From Malus domestica (Eukaryota; Streptophyta; Magnoliopsida; Rosales; Rosaceae), in NCBI RefSeq assembly GCF_042453785.1, contig NC_091674.1:19069001-19133000 (forward strand): 64,000 nucleotides of DNA. The letters run 5' to 3'. This document shows, piece by piece, positions 1-10,900 of this stretch. The notes beneath the pieces are model-generated. The model was not told the origin of the DNA and searched no databases. It was given only the letters and a program-made list of their open reading frames with translations. Both the position numbers and the translations under genes were made by a program. Positions within the stretch are counted from its first letter, which is position 1. The number at the start of each line of letters is the position of its first letter.

Positions 1-890
1 AAGAATTGAATTTTGGAAGCCAGGAGTGTGTCAATTGTTTTATAATTCGTCCGAATACATATATCAGGTTGCTACTCAACGTAATTTGAAAGTATATCTA
101 GTGCAAGGACTTGTCTTTTTTTGTTGATAAGCAAAGGGTTTGTAGCTTTTTTTGCTAAGCAGTAGAACATATTGTGTTTGTTTAATCTTTAGCATTTGAT
201 CGTTGTCCACAAATATAGGATAGAATGCCCCAAATTAGATTTGGCTCTTAAGTCTTACCTAGTTGGAGTCACAAGTTCACATGTACCAGCCCTCGCAAGT
301 CGCAGCAAAACGTTTTGGTTTCTGTAATCCCACCATTGGCAGAGCTAGAATTTTTGGCGAGGAGGGGCCTCTCATAAAGGTTTTTATTTTTTTTTATTTT
401 TTTAAGCGGATGGTATTTACAAGGCTAATATATATCTCAAAATCAAATATTCAAAACAACATATGCACATATAATATTACATACACACAAAAATTATAAT
501 TGTTCTTGACGAGTTTTTATATTTTAAAATCGTTTATTATAATCCCGCTGCCTATACTATTAAATTCAATGAGATAAATAAAAACTTTACGAACCATAAC
601 TCTCATGTAATATGTAGAATAGAGAAGAAACGATAGAGAAACAAAGAAATTTAAAACTTATTTGTTGAATAGATTTCGAATTTAGGATTATAAAATGTAT
701 GAGATTTCAAAAAGAAAAGGGGAATTTTTTTTTAATTTTCATAATTAAAATTGAATGTTTTCTATTCAAAGAAAGGCGAAATATTGCTTTGATTTTAAAT
801 GCTATTAATTTGTGTTAAGGAGATAGCTAGATAAAATATTAAAGCTAATTGGGAGATGGGTTTATGCTTGAAACTTGGAAAGCAGGACTT
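1..890. other. AT-rich intergenic, no gene seen
   Basis: No open reading frame here resembles a known protein and codon-like structure is absent. The sequence is AT-rich with short poly-T and poly-A runs. Nothing further can be supported. Confidence 0.6.
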
Positions 891-892
891 GA

Positions 893-917
893 AGCAATAG
901 AAAGATGCATAATTCCC

Positions 918-948
<31 letters not shown>

Positions 949-1022
949 TTAGAAAGCAAGCAATAGAAAGATGCATAATTCCCTAATATATATATTTGTT
1001 TTAGCAAGCAATAGAAAGATGC
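893..1022. repeat. Short tandem duplication around AT microsatellite
   Basis: A unit containing AGCAATAGAAAGATGCA recurs about three times (near 895, 960 and 1008), separated by (TA)n tracts and TTTGTTTTAG. It directly precedes the snRNA-type promoters. No coding function is seen. Confidence 0.6.
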
Positions 1023-1054
1023 AATCCCTGGTTCTTTACTCCCTCCGCCAGTGA

Positions 1055-1106
1055 ATCCCACATCGCCCACGCAAGGGCAATGAGCAAGCAAATAGGCCTA
1101 TAAAAG
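1055..1106 (+). promoter_or_regulatory. Plant snRNA promoter, upstream copy
   Basis: ATCCCACATCG at 1055-1065 matches the plant upstream sequence element (RTCCCACATCG) of U-snRNA genes, and TATAAAAG lies at 1099-1106. The start-to-start spacing is 44 bases, about four helical turns, as expected for Pol II plant snRNA promoters. No snRNA sequence follows: the downstream promoter copy begins instead, so this is an orphan duplicate with a 78-bp period. Confidence 0.7.
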
Positions 1107-1132
1107 CCACATTCCCAAGCTTGGTTTCTGTA

Positions 1133-1184
1133 ATCCCACATCGCCTACACAAGGGCAATGAGCAAGCACACATGCCTATAAAAG
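1133..1184 (+). promoter_or_regulatory. Plant snRNA promoter driving U2-like copy
   Basis: ATCCCACATCG at 1133-1143 and TATAAAAG at 1177-1184 are spaced exactly as in the upstream copy. The U2-like sequence begins at about 1209. This puts the upstream element near -75 and the TATA box near -32, the usual geometry for Pol II plant snRNA genes. Confidence 0.75.
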
Positions 1185-1208
1185 CCACATTCCCTAGCTT
1201 GGGAAAGC

Positions 1209-1256
1209 ATGCCTTGCTCGGCCCTTTTGGTTAAGATCAAGTGTAGTTATCTGTTG
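1209..1256 (+). pseudogene. Truncated U2 snRNA-like sequence
   Basis: About the first 46 nt resemble the 5' end of plant U2 snRNA. They include CTCGGCC, TTTTGG and the highly conserved AAGATCAAGTGTAGT block. The branch-point recognition segment GTAGTA reads GTAGTTA here, with an extra base. After TATCTGTT the sequence diverges from U2 (no stem II, Sm site or 3' stem-loops). The promoter is well preserved but the RNA body is not, so a functional U2 is unlikely. Confidence 0.7.
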
Positions 1257-1267
1257 AGACTTCTCAG

Positions 1268-1458
1268 CATTTTTTAAATATTTTTGGGTTTTGATCTCGC
1301 GATATTATCGAAAATATTGCGATAGTTTCGGAAATATCGCGATATTATCGATAATATCGCGATATTTAGACGAAAACCAATTGGATACCTATTAAAATAT
1401 CGTTACCGTGAAAAACCGATAATATCGGCGAAATATCACCGATATTATCGGCATTTTC
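1268..1458. repeat. Palindrome-rich ATATCG repeat block
   Basis: The motif CGATATTATCG and its palindromic relative ATATCGCGATAT recur about eight times in 190 bp, for example around 1300, 1335, 1355 and 1435. The block begins just after the U2-like sequence ends. It looks like a dispersed repeat or degenerate satellite. No ORF is present. Confidence 0.55.
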
Positions 1459-3030
1459 TTCCTTGATCGTAAGTAATGGCTTCTAGCTTCGCGCCTAAAC
1501 TTTCCCACTCCACACCTAACATTTTTCTCAAACTTCTCCCTCTTCCATATATATATTTTTTCTTTTTAAATCTTTTATATTTACAAAGAGATGTGTGCAA
1601 GCATCAGCAATTGCAACATTCTTCTACAAACCCCCCAAAAAAGATAAAAAAAAATTGGCACTAAACAAAAATTCAAAACGACGGTAAAGCCGGCCTTTTT
1701 CCATTTCCTTCTCAAACCTTCCTTGTCTCTTCCGTCTCGCAGACCCCACGAGAATGACACAAACGGTCTCGACTCCATCATCTTACTCCTCATTTCTCTG
1801 TCTCTGGAATCGATCAATCTATTTGAAGAGGATCGACAGTTCTGAAATGGTGTTTAAAGGGGTAGGGGTTGTGCGTGTGCGGTCATGCTTGATGATCATG
1901 GAAGCCATCGTTTCTGCTTCTACGACATAGCCTCGACTCTACTTCTATCTCCATTTTCTCTCCTCGCTTTCTCTCTCAGAAATCACCAATGCCAGCACTG
2001 TGTTGCTAAAAAACCACCAAGTCGTTAGAAATCTCTTCGATTCTCTCTCTCAGAAACTACGAAGCACGTCAACCTCTTGCTGAAAAACGGTGAATTTGGT
2101 CCCAATTCGAAGGAAATTTTAAGCCCATAAAAGCCTTGGTTTCCTGGTGAGTTTTCAGGCTGATTTGGGGTAGGTAATTTTTGTGATTTGCAGTTTATTT
2201 TAGGAAATGATTGATGGGTTGCGGTTCATATTATGATTTATAGAATATTAGTGGGTTTTTTTTTTCATTTTAGGGTTTTTTTTACTATTTAGTTTTTGGG
2301 TTTTGTGTAATTTTTGTGGTCTGCTTTATAGATTGTTCTCTTTGGAAGCTTCTTTCCAGCCCTGAGCTTCTTCTTGCCTTGCTCATTGAGCATTGGAAGA
2401 GAATAAAAACACAGGTGTGTGTGTGTGTGTTTTGTTAACGTAAGAGAGATTTTTGTTGGCCTTTTGAATTTCGACATGGAAAAGTTCACTTATTTGTCTA
2501 ATTAGATTGTGCATGCCTTCGATTCTTTATTTAATTGTTTTGTTTGCGTTCGGGTGTGATGATGTAAATTTTATATGTTTAGAATTATTCACTTAACACC
2601 AAATTGTTACATTCAGGTCTCCACCCCACATTTCATAAGTTCAAATTCCATAGAAGTTGGTTCTGCAGATTGTGTCTGCAATTAGATCAGAGATCAACTG
2701 CTCTTTTGTTATCATGTGAAAGATTTCTTTTGGGAAGGATCTTAAGCAATTCCTCTCTGTATGTTTACTGCCATGTAGCTCTGTCTTTTCTAATTGATAG
2801 TGTTCATGTTACATTGCGATTCATGATGATGATTTAATTGTTTCTCGATTTGTAATTGTTTGTAAATAATGTGGCATATTTGAATTGCAATCTGTGTTTG
2901 TATGAAAGGGATGGCATATCATGTTGCTGACTTAATTGTTTATGTTTTTCATATTTGCGATGGTGTTATGATCGATTAGGTGATTGCTGACATGTGACTT
3001 TGTTTGGAGCTCAAATTTTGAAAGCAATAC
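1459..3030. other. Intergenic or 5'-UTR-like sequence upstream of the retrotransposon
   Basis: CT-rich stretches at 1690-2060 and intron-like T-rich sequence at 2160-2300 resemble a plant 5' leader with intron, but no coding exon follows before the retrotransposon. A (TG)n run sits at 2415-2431. Exon-like sequence resumes on the far side of the element (near 16980), so the element may have split a host transcript. This is a weak inference. Confidence 0.3.
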
Positions 3031-3035
3031 ATTGG

Positions 3036-4082
3036 TGTAAACACGAAATTTTCCTGAAACGAAAGATACAAGAACAACGTGCACAAAATAATATTTGTAT
3101 TTGATGATTTTGGGTTACAATCTCTCTTAAATTTGATCCTCTGATTCAATCTCCGTAAGGCGTTGATTTGTGGATGTGGGATTGATCCAGAGGGCCGTTG
3201 GGCTTGATCTAAGGATGAACGTTCTTCAAGGGCCGTGGACTTGATCTTGAAGGTGGATTTGAGCAGATCTTCAAAGGGGCTTTTGGGCTTGATCTTTGAA
3301 GAACAGTGATGAACGGATCTCCAGGGGCTTTTGGGCTTTGATCTTGAAGAACGATTGGACGTGTGGATTTGTTGATGTTGTTGATCCAAGGGGCCGTCGG
3401 GGCTTGATCTTAGAAGAACGATGAACGAAGAACGAAGAACACTTTCTTCAAGGGCCGTCGGGGCTTGATCTTGAATTTGGTGGAAGTTCTTCACAGGGCC
3501 GTCGGGGCTTGATCTTGAAGGTGGATGATTGTTGATCCAAGGGGCCGTCGGGGCTTGATCTTGGAAGAATGATGAATGAAGAACGAAGAACACTTTCTTC
3601 AAGGGCCGTCGGGGCTTGATCTTGAAGGAGGATAATTGTTGATCCAAGGGGCCGTCGGGGCTTGATCTTGGAAGAATGATGAACGAAGAACGAAGAACAC
3701 TTTCTTCAAGGGCCGTCGGGGCTTGATCTTGAAGGTGGATGATTGTTGATCAAAAAGGGCTTTCTTGATCTTTCGGGAATTGCTTGAGAGCTTCGGAGTT
3801 TCAGAGCTTCAGAGCTTCAAGGTGTAATATGAATTCCTCCCCTCAAATGAATGAATTAGCCTTATATTTATAGAAATTTCCAAGGCCTAATTTTGAATAT
3901 AATATTCCATATGAAATAAGTCGTTTCTGCCAGGTGTTGACACGTGTCCTATTTGATGACTTTTCCAATTTATTTCAATTTTTTGTTTAGACACACGCTA
4001 CGTGTAAAATTTATGTAATACATGAGCGTTGAAACTTTGATTTATCGGTCAACATTTATTTACCGAAATTTCGATGTCTACA
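3036..4082 (-). repeat. 3' LTR, complete
   Basis: The LTR is 1047 bp. In the minus orientation it begins TGTAGACATCG and ends TGTTTACA. It holds an irregular minisatellite with core GGCCGTCGGGGCTTGATCTT (plus-strand reading), with a repeated unit of about 107 bp between about 3450 and 3740. A minus-strand TATA-like box lies near 3868-3876. Over the final ~280 bp shared with the other LTR about five substitutions and a few small indels are visible, suggesting a fairly recent insertion. Confidence 0.9.
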
Positions 4083-4100
4083 AATGCCCCCACTTCAAGG
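4083..4100 (-). other. Polypurine tract
   Basis: Read on the minus strand, GAAGTGGGGGCATT immediately precedes the 3' LTR start TGTAGACA. A G-rich purine run at this exact place is the expected plus-strand primer of reverse transcription. Confidence 0.8.
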
Positions 4101-5600
4101 CGCGTCGTATACATGTGCTTGTCACGTGTAGGAGATGCGTTTTGAAGTCCCTTAATGTAGATGTCGATCCAAGGGCCGTCGAGGCTTGATCTTGAATTGG
4201 GCTGGAGATTTCTTCAATGGCCGTTGAGGCTTGATCTTGAATTGGGTTGGAGATTTCTTCAAGGGCCGTCGAGGCTTGATCTTGAAGGTTGAAATTGGAC
4301 CACAAGGAGCTTCATGTGGTAGATGATCTTTGGCTTTGGTAGTGGATGAATCGGCACGTATTTTGTTGCGCTTGTTGACTTTCCACAGCTTTGATCTTGA
4401 ACTAGGTTAGAGGATTTTCTGGATTCCTCCAATTGTTGATTTTCCACAGCTTATTCTTGAACTGGATTTGATTCAAATATGGTGGACGCTTGATCTTGAA
4501 TCGGACTTGTGATTTCCTCAAGGGCCGTCGAGGCTTGATCTTGAATTTGGCCGGAAACTTCTTCAAGGGCCGTTGAGGCTTGATTCTTGAAGGTTGACTC
4601 GAACACATGGCAAGCAGGCACGAGGTGAAGGTGACGGCTTGTTGCTTTGTTCAATCTTTCTAATTCACACCTGAGCAGTTTGGTCAATGGTATGATCTTC
4701 AAGATTGATGGGTTCTTCTTCCAGTTGGTGACTTGATCTTTAAGGATTTGATCCAAGGATGGTGAAACGGCACATACAGCCCACAACGCCTAGCAAGTCG
4801 ACCCAAGAATTTGAGGGTCAAAACGAGTCCTCCACCCAGAGTGATTGCAAACCTGATGATATGAGATACTTTTGATTTTGAAGAAGTAGCGGATGAATCG
4901 ACACGTGCTTTGTTGTGCTTGTCTCCACATGCTTCAATGTATCATTTTCCCTTGTTTTATCTATTCTTCTGGCAGAATGTAGCATCTTCTCGAGTTCTTC
5001 AGCTCAAACTCCTTCTGCTGAGCTGACTGTGCAGGCTGCATTCTTCTCTGCTTGTTTCTTCAGGCAGATGTGGCAGCTTCTTGAGTTCCTCAGCTCGGAC
5101 TCCTTCTACTGAGTTGACTGTGAAGACTGCATTCTTCTCTGCTTGTTTCTTCTGCACGTTGTCTCCACATGCTGCAAGGTATCATTTTCACTTGCCTTAT
5201 CTGTTCTTCAGGCAAATGTGGCATCCGAGTTTGAGTGGAGGTTCCAGCATATTGTTTTCTTTATCCTTGTCTTTGTAGGTAAGAACAAGGACAAAGGAAA
5301 GGACAGGGAGAACGCATGATATGAGATACTCTTGCTTTCTACCCTGGTGATATGAGATACTTTTGCTTTGGTGTCATTTGTTTGCAGAGGTACCCTAAGG
5401 AATAAGAAACATTGAGTAACTCGAGAGGCTTCGTTGGGAAGGCATTCTCAGAGATGAAGAAAGGTTCTCGGAGATGAAGAAAGGTTATGTATGTCTGCCA
5501 TGCTATGGAGGGTGAAGGTGGACAGTTATAGGAAATTCTTTAGTACCTGTAGAGGTACTATTCTTTTACTCATGTCGGCAACCAATGCGTGATTGATCAG
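4101..5600. other. Non-coding internal spacer with LTR-like minisatellite copies
   Basis: From about 4165 to 4600 the core GGCCGTCGAGGCTTGATCTT recurs, a diverged relative of the minisatellite inside the LTRs. From 4900 to 5260 a CT-rich segment contains an imperfect direct duplication around GCATTCTTCTCTGCTTGTTTC (near 5038 and 5128). Several ORFs span these repeats on both strands, but their composition follows the repeat units and none resembles a protein family. Confidence 0.6.
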
Positions 5601-5639
5601 TATGCCTTCACGTGCTTTCTTCTTTATCAAAAATCTTCG

Positions 5640-5905
5640 ACAAATTGTCCGTAATTTCCGCCAAGCTGAGTGTGCATGTGACAGGTGTTGACGAGGCTGA
5701 AAAAGACTGGCGCCTCTTCGATATCTGGGATCGGCGCTTCGATAAATTGCCCGTGATTTCCGCAAAGCTGAGTTTGCACGTGACGGGTGCTGACGAGGCT
5801 GAAAAAGACTGGCGCCTCTTCGATATCTGGGATTGGTGCTTTAACAAACTGCCCGTGATTTCCGCAAAGCTGAGTTTGCGCGTGACGGGTGCTAACGCGT
5901 CTGGA
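5640..5905. repeat. 102-bp tandem repeat, about 2.6 copies
   Basis: The segment beginning TTTCCGC (positions 5655, 5757 and 5859) repeats with a period of exactly 102 bp and contains GACGAGGCTGAAAAAGACTG. Because 102 is a multiple of three, long ORFs are open on both strands. These are probably by-products. The array lies just upstream of the coiled-coil gene and is a candidate promoter or leader repeat. Confidence 0.85.
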
Positions 5906-5989
5906 AAAGCAAGATGCTTCTCCGATTTCTGAGCTTGCCTCTTCGAATTCTGAGCTCGTTTCTTCAATCTCTGAACTCCCGTCGAGTGT

Positions 5990-6000
5990 TGATTTTTATA
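5990..6000 (+). promoter_or_regulatory. TATA-like box of the coiled-coil cargo gene
   Basis: ATTTTTATAGAG at about 5991 lies roughly 120 bp upstream of the ATG at 6116. This leaves a leader of about 90 bases. The box is weak and its assignment rests on position only. Confidence 0.35.
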
Positions 6001-6115
6001 GAGGCACGCAGTTCGTTTCAAAGCACACTTGAATTTTTTGCTTGTAGAAAACTCCCTTCTTGTACTTCTAAGATCTTGATTTGTCTGACCTCTTCTTTCT
6101 TCAACACCTTTGAAA

Positions 6116-6781
6116 ATGTCTGGACCCTCCGACCATCGTTTTGACTTAAATCTTGGTGAAGAGGCAGTCCCGCCTTCCCCAGACAACATATGGCGCCCAT
6201 CCTTCATATCCCCTACTGGTCCTCTTATCGTTGGGGATTCGGTGGTGAAGAATGATATGACTGCTGCGGTGGTGGCCCGAAACCTTGTCACTCCCAGAGA
6301 TAACAGACTACTTTCCAAACGGTCTGATGAGTTGGCTGTTAAGGATTCTTTGGCTCTCAGTGTGCAGTGTGCAGGTTCTGTGTCTAATATGGCCCAACGC
6401 CTATTTGCTCGAACCCGTCAAGTTGAATCATTGGCAGCTGAGGTGATAAGTCTCAAACAGGAGATTAGAGGGTTCAAGCAAGAGAATAAACAGTTTCATA
6501 AGCTCGCACATAGCTATGCGACAAACATGAAGATGAAGATTGACCAGATGCAGGAATCTGATGGTCAGATTTTACTTGATCATCGGAGGTTTGTGGGTTT
6601 GTTCCAGCAGCATTTGCCTTCGTCTTCTAGGGCTGTACCGCGTAATGAAGCTCCAAATGATCAACCTTCGGTGCCTTCTCCTTCTGGGGTTCCACCGAGT
6701 GATGATGCTCTGAATAATCACCCTCTGGTGCCTCTCCGATCTGGGGCTCCGCCGAGTACTGAGGCACCACCTGATCAATGA
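6116..6781 (+). CDS. Coiled-coil cargo protein of the retrotransposon, antisense to pol
   Basis: This is an uninterrupted 221-residue frame starting MSGPSDHRFDLNL at the ATG in AAAATGTC (an earlier in-frame ATG at 6110 is possible). Residues ~95-140 form heptad-rich helix (ESLAAEVISLKQEI...) consistent with a coiled coil. The C-terminal third is Pro/Ser-rich with two imperfect repeats (SVPSPSGVPPSDDAL, LVPLRSGAPPSTEA). The N-terminus holds FDLNL, which resembles the plant EAR repression motif, although one short match can arise by chance. I do not recognise the family. It lies inside the element between pol and the 3' LTR, in the same direction as the plant-mobile-domain gene. Unlike pol it carries no stop codon. 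Confidence 0.65.
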   Translation: MSGPSDHRFDLNLGEEAVPPSPDNIWRPSFISPTGPLIVGDSVVKNDMTAAVVARNLVTPRDNRLLSKRSDELAVKDSLALSVQCAGSVSNMAQRLFARTRQVESLAAEVISLKQEIRGFKQENKQFHKLAHSYATNMKMKIDQMQESDGQILLDHRRFVGLFQQHLPSSSRAVPRNEAPNDQPSVPSPSGVPPSDDALNNHPLVPLRSGAPPSTEAPPDQ

Positions 6782-6799
6782 AGGCTTTTGTTTGTTTGC

Positions 6800-7400
6800 A
6801 CTTTTCTTTTTTTTTTTTTTTTTTTTTTGGTATGTAAATGTTCCGTCTGTAATTTTTCCAGAGAAATCAATGAAATGGACTTTATTTCTCTCAATGCATT
6901 TGTTTTTTTTTCTTCATGTGGTGCAATCCGCAACATCCTTTTTTTTTTCTTATTTTCTTTTTTTTTTTTTTAATTTATATATTTATTTTTTATTTATTTT
7001 TTTTCTTTTCAGATGGTCCCTCCTTTTTTTTATATTCTTTTTTTATTATTATAATTTTTTTCTTTTCAATGGTGCAATCCGCACCATCCCCTTTTTATTT
7101 TTTTTATTATTTTTTTATTTTATATATATATTTTTTTATATTTTTTTATTATATATTTTTTTTCTTTTCAGATGGTGCAATCCGCACCATCCCCCCCCTT
7201 TTTTTTATATTTTTTTTAAAATTTTTTTTTCTTTTGAGATGGTGCAATCCGCACCATCCCCCCCTTTTTTTAAATTTATTTATTATTTATTATTTATTTA
7301 TTTAATTTTTTTATATTATTTTTTATATTTTTATATTTTTTTCCTTTTTAGATGGTGCAATCCGCACCATCTTTTTTTTTTTTTTTTTTTTTTTAAATCA
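6800..7400. repeat. T-rich tract with repeated GGTGC hairpins
   Basis: Poly-T and TTTA-rich DNA is punctuated by at least five copies of GATGGTGCAATCCGCACCAT (around 6917, 7069, 7173, 7240 and 7352; the first is degenerate). Each copy is an inverted repeat, ATGGTGC-loop-GCACCAT. Several are preceded by TTCTTTTCAG. The apparent Phe-rich ORFs across it are composition artefacts. It separates the two cargo genes. Confidence 0.85.
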
Positions 7401-7419
7401 TCACCCTCTCTTCTTTTTT

Positions 7420-7429
7420 TCCTATAAAT
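7420..7429 (+). promoter_or_regulatory. TATA box for the plant mobile domain gene
   Basis: CCTATAAATACCC near 7419-7431 is a strong plant TATA box and lies downstream of the T-rich block. A likely leader intron follows. The donor is TTTTAG|GTATTT at 7521/7522 and the acceptor TTGCAG at 7918, three bases before the ATG at 7921. Confidence 0.55.
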
Positions 7430-7549
7430 ACCCTCATAGGTTGCTTGGCAATGGGCAAAAGATTGAGCAGAGGGAGGATGCAGACAGGTGACATCGTGGT
7501 GCAGTAACTGCAAGCTTTTAGGTATTTTTTAAGCTTTTTTTTTTTGGAC

Positions 7550-7552
<3 letters not shown>

Positions 7553-7585
<33 letters not shown>

Positions 7586-7686
7586 CTGTTTATGATGCTA
7601 GAATATATATACATTCCTTCAATCGTCCCATCACCATCATTGTGTACACATTATATATATTTGTATATGGAACTTGGTTGTCGTGT

Positions 7687-7736
<50 letters not shown>

Positions 7737-7770
7737 CACACACACCCATATACGCACACACATATAATAC
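7553..7770. repeat. (TA)n and compound (TA)(TG)(CA) microsatellites
   Basis: An uninterrupted (TA)n tract lies at about 7553-7583, and a compound TA-TG-CA microsatellite at about 7690-7768. The TG and CA halves are mutually complementary and could fold back. Both lie inside the inferred leader intron of the mobile domain gene. Confidence 0.9.
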
Positions 7771-7920
7771 CATATAATGTGTCTATTTTTATACACAGTG
7801 TCTTTGTGCCCTCACTGATGGATTTCTTTGCTACTGTAACGTGTTTTGAAGGACCGTCTTGTAGCTGCTCACTTTTGCCGTGCCTATTCAAGCTTTGTGG
7901 CTGACTTTTCCGTTGCAGTC

Positions 7921-10900
7921 ATGGTGCTTCTTAAGTGCTTTAAAAACAACATCATCACCATTCTTGCGAAGGAAGGCGATCCACAAGATAGTGGAACGAC
8001 ATTGAAGCTTTATGTGCCACTGACTGGCCCTAAGGCACTTGTTCTTCCTATAAAAGACAACTCCATGCATATTAAGTCGTGGTCTTCTGAGGTATTTTGA
8101 GAGCTGGTAGACTCCGTTCGACCAACTACAAAGAGGAAGGTGTGCATATCGAGGATTCTTATCTTGAACTCTTCGCACCATGATCGTGCCAACCCTTTGG
8201 TTAAGTCTAAGCTTCTTGGTGATCGTATCCGTAGCGGAGCTATAGCTTGGAATAGCACCCTGTCGACTACTGGAGGAGCCGCCTTCGTTGAGTTTTATTG
8301 GGAATGGCTTGAAGATGTCTTGAGCCGCTCCAAAGATGTACTTACCAACACGGGCCTTTATCATGCTGTATACGCATCTTTGTTTAGTTATGATCGCCAT
8401 CCTTCCGTCATTCGTGCATTCTTTGAGCATTGGTGTTCAGCGACCAACACGCTTCACACGGCTCAAGGGGAGATGTCGATTTCACTTAGGGATCTCCACA
8501 AGCTAAGGGGTCTGCCCATCCAGGGAAAATTTTATGACGAGGTTGTTCCTAGTGTGGAGGAGTTTTCTTGTCGCAACAGTCGAGGATTGCCTGCTAGCTG
8601 CCGCTATTTGTTCTGGGCGTACCATAAGCTTTTCCAAGAGGCCCCCTGTAAGTCAGGCGTGAAGATTTCTTCGTGGATCCGGTTTTGGTATTGGGATGCC
8701 GTGAAGTATAAGAGGCCTTCGAAAAAAAATGGTCGTAACAAAACAACCAGGCCTAAGGGAGATTCTGATCCGTCAGGCGTCATTGGTCTAGCTGGGCGCC
8801 GTACCCCTAACGAGTTAAGGACATTTGAGGATCTTGGCGTGGCGTTAGAGCACTTGGAAGAATCTTACTTAGCTGCATTCTTAGCTTGTTGGCTTTGTAA
8901 GTTTGTCTTCCCTAAAGACGATGTCAACTTGATTCGTCCTGGAGTCTTCAAAGTTGCTAGCAAGATGGCTGCAAGCGAATCTTTTAGCCTTGCTATACCG
9001 GTCTTAGCTAATATTTACGATGGCTTAAGAGTTGTTTCGGACTTGGCAAGCACTGAAGATCGTGATGCGGTACTTCCTTACCATTATGTGTACGGTTGGT
9101 TGGGTGAGTACTTTGGTACTCATTTTTCTTCGTCAACTTTAGACAAGTCTGAGCCTTCCGTAGTCAAGCTAGGACCTTTAATGACGAAGTATTCTGGCGT
9201 GTTTTCTGCGAAGAGTCTCGACGATCAGCAGGCGCAAGCATTATTTAGAAGTTGTGAAGGATTGAAGATGGATCGCCTGGCGAGGTTTGGCACGGTGCGG
9301 CGAGACATCATAGATGATTCACATATCCACTTTTCAGACTTGTCTTACCTTATAAGTCTCCGCTCAGGGTATGTTTCTTTGCGGCAAGAAGACCGATGTA
9401 TTATTCAGCCGTACAGTCCTCATCGCTTTAGTAGGCAATTTGGTTTTGTCCAAAATGTGCCAGGCACATTGAGGGAGAAAGCTCGATCAGAATCCTTGCA
9501 AGCCGTGTATATGCATTGGGAGTCATGTACCTGTGCATGTACAAATGCTTCTATCACCCTGCCGACCAAGGACGAGTTCAAGAGTAATCCAGTAACCCGT
9601 GTTTACGTACGTTGGTGGTCAAAGGTATATTATGAGAATTTAGGGACGACAAGTGGTACCAATTCTTCCCATTCATATCATGATGCGTTAAAAGAGGGTT
9701 GTTCTGTGGTTCCTACACAGTTGGTACCTTTTAATTGTGCGAGTGTCACTCATTTGCGAGATAAACCTGTAGCTTTAGCTCCTCAATGCCTATGTTTGTC
9801 TCCTCGACATTCGGATGCTTCTGAAGAGGCAGGAGATGAAGGTGACTCGCACGAAGATGGATTTATTTTGGAGCAGCGTCAACAAGTTTCAAACAAACGA
9901 CCACTTGAGGATGCTCAGGCTGACAGTGATATCAATTTTCGTCATAAGAAGAAAGAAATGTTTAGACCTCCTCAATTCGATGATCGTGCGCCATTTGAGA
10001 GAGATGTATGTACTTTATTTTCTCTCATGATTTCTTCTGCTTTTATGATTTTGGCTTTTGTTTCTAACATCTTTCTTTGTTGTCTTTAGGTTGGGCCTTC
10101 CCGTCATTTTGATTTGGCAACTGCAGATGTTTATTCCTATACGGAGATGCTATTTATAGGCGGCCTACCTACAGATAGAGAGATCGGGGATCCGCCTGGT
10201 GTAGAGCTTGTTCCAAATCCGCCGAACTTCCTGAGTTTGCCATGTGTAGGTGGAGGTATGCAAGAACTTGTCATGCGTCCAACACCTTTGCCAGCTAGCT
10301 CTGAGATCTCTTTGAGAAGGCCGAACCTTAGCGGTACTGAGCGACTCATCCGTCGTATCAGTCTTGGTGCGGCAATGGAGATCAAGGGCCATATTGAAGC
10401 GAGGATTTCTAAGTGTCCACTGGAAGACCTTACGTTGCTCAATGAGGATTTGTTGAAGTTTGTTTCTGCGATTGACAACCTTAACGTTGATTCCTCATCC
10501 TTGAAGATCAAGATTGTCGAACTTATGGCTGCCTCGATTGAGTATTCTTCCTTGCGTGCTATTTCCTTGGAGAAGTTGAGTCCAGATGTTAGAGCTCATC
10601 AGCTAGCAACGATAAACTCGTCACTGGCTCAAGTCCGGTCTTTTCAGCAAGCTGTTTCAGGAAATTATCAAGTCACGGAGACTTCTTTAACTTCTGTCCA
10701 GGGGCGTCTAGATGCATTGGTGCAAGAGCGGGAGCAGTTGGTAATCGAAGCATCGCAACTTGAAAGTGTTCTTGCGGAGCAGGGAACTGCACTTTCTCAG
10801 TACCAAGAGGAGATTTCGTGCCTAAAACGAGAGAAAGGCATGGCTATGGAGTTGCCCATCTTGTCTCCCATCGAGGTAGAGACTTTGAAGACTTTGGAAG

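Noticed and set aside
2976..3647. 223-residue minus-strand ORF with repeated IKPRRPLKK-like units
   Set aside because: It lies in the LTR minisatellite. The repeats, not selection, keep it open.
5608..6318. 236-residue minus-strand ORF
   Set aside because: It is the antisense of the 102-bp tandem repeat and of the start of the coiled-coil gene. Its repeats mirror the DNA period.
6792..7427. 211-residue Phe/Tyr-rich ORF, apparently multi-spanning membrane protein
   Set aside because: It is the translation of poly-T and TTTA-rich DNA with hairpin repeats. There is no codon structure and overlapping frames look the same.
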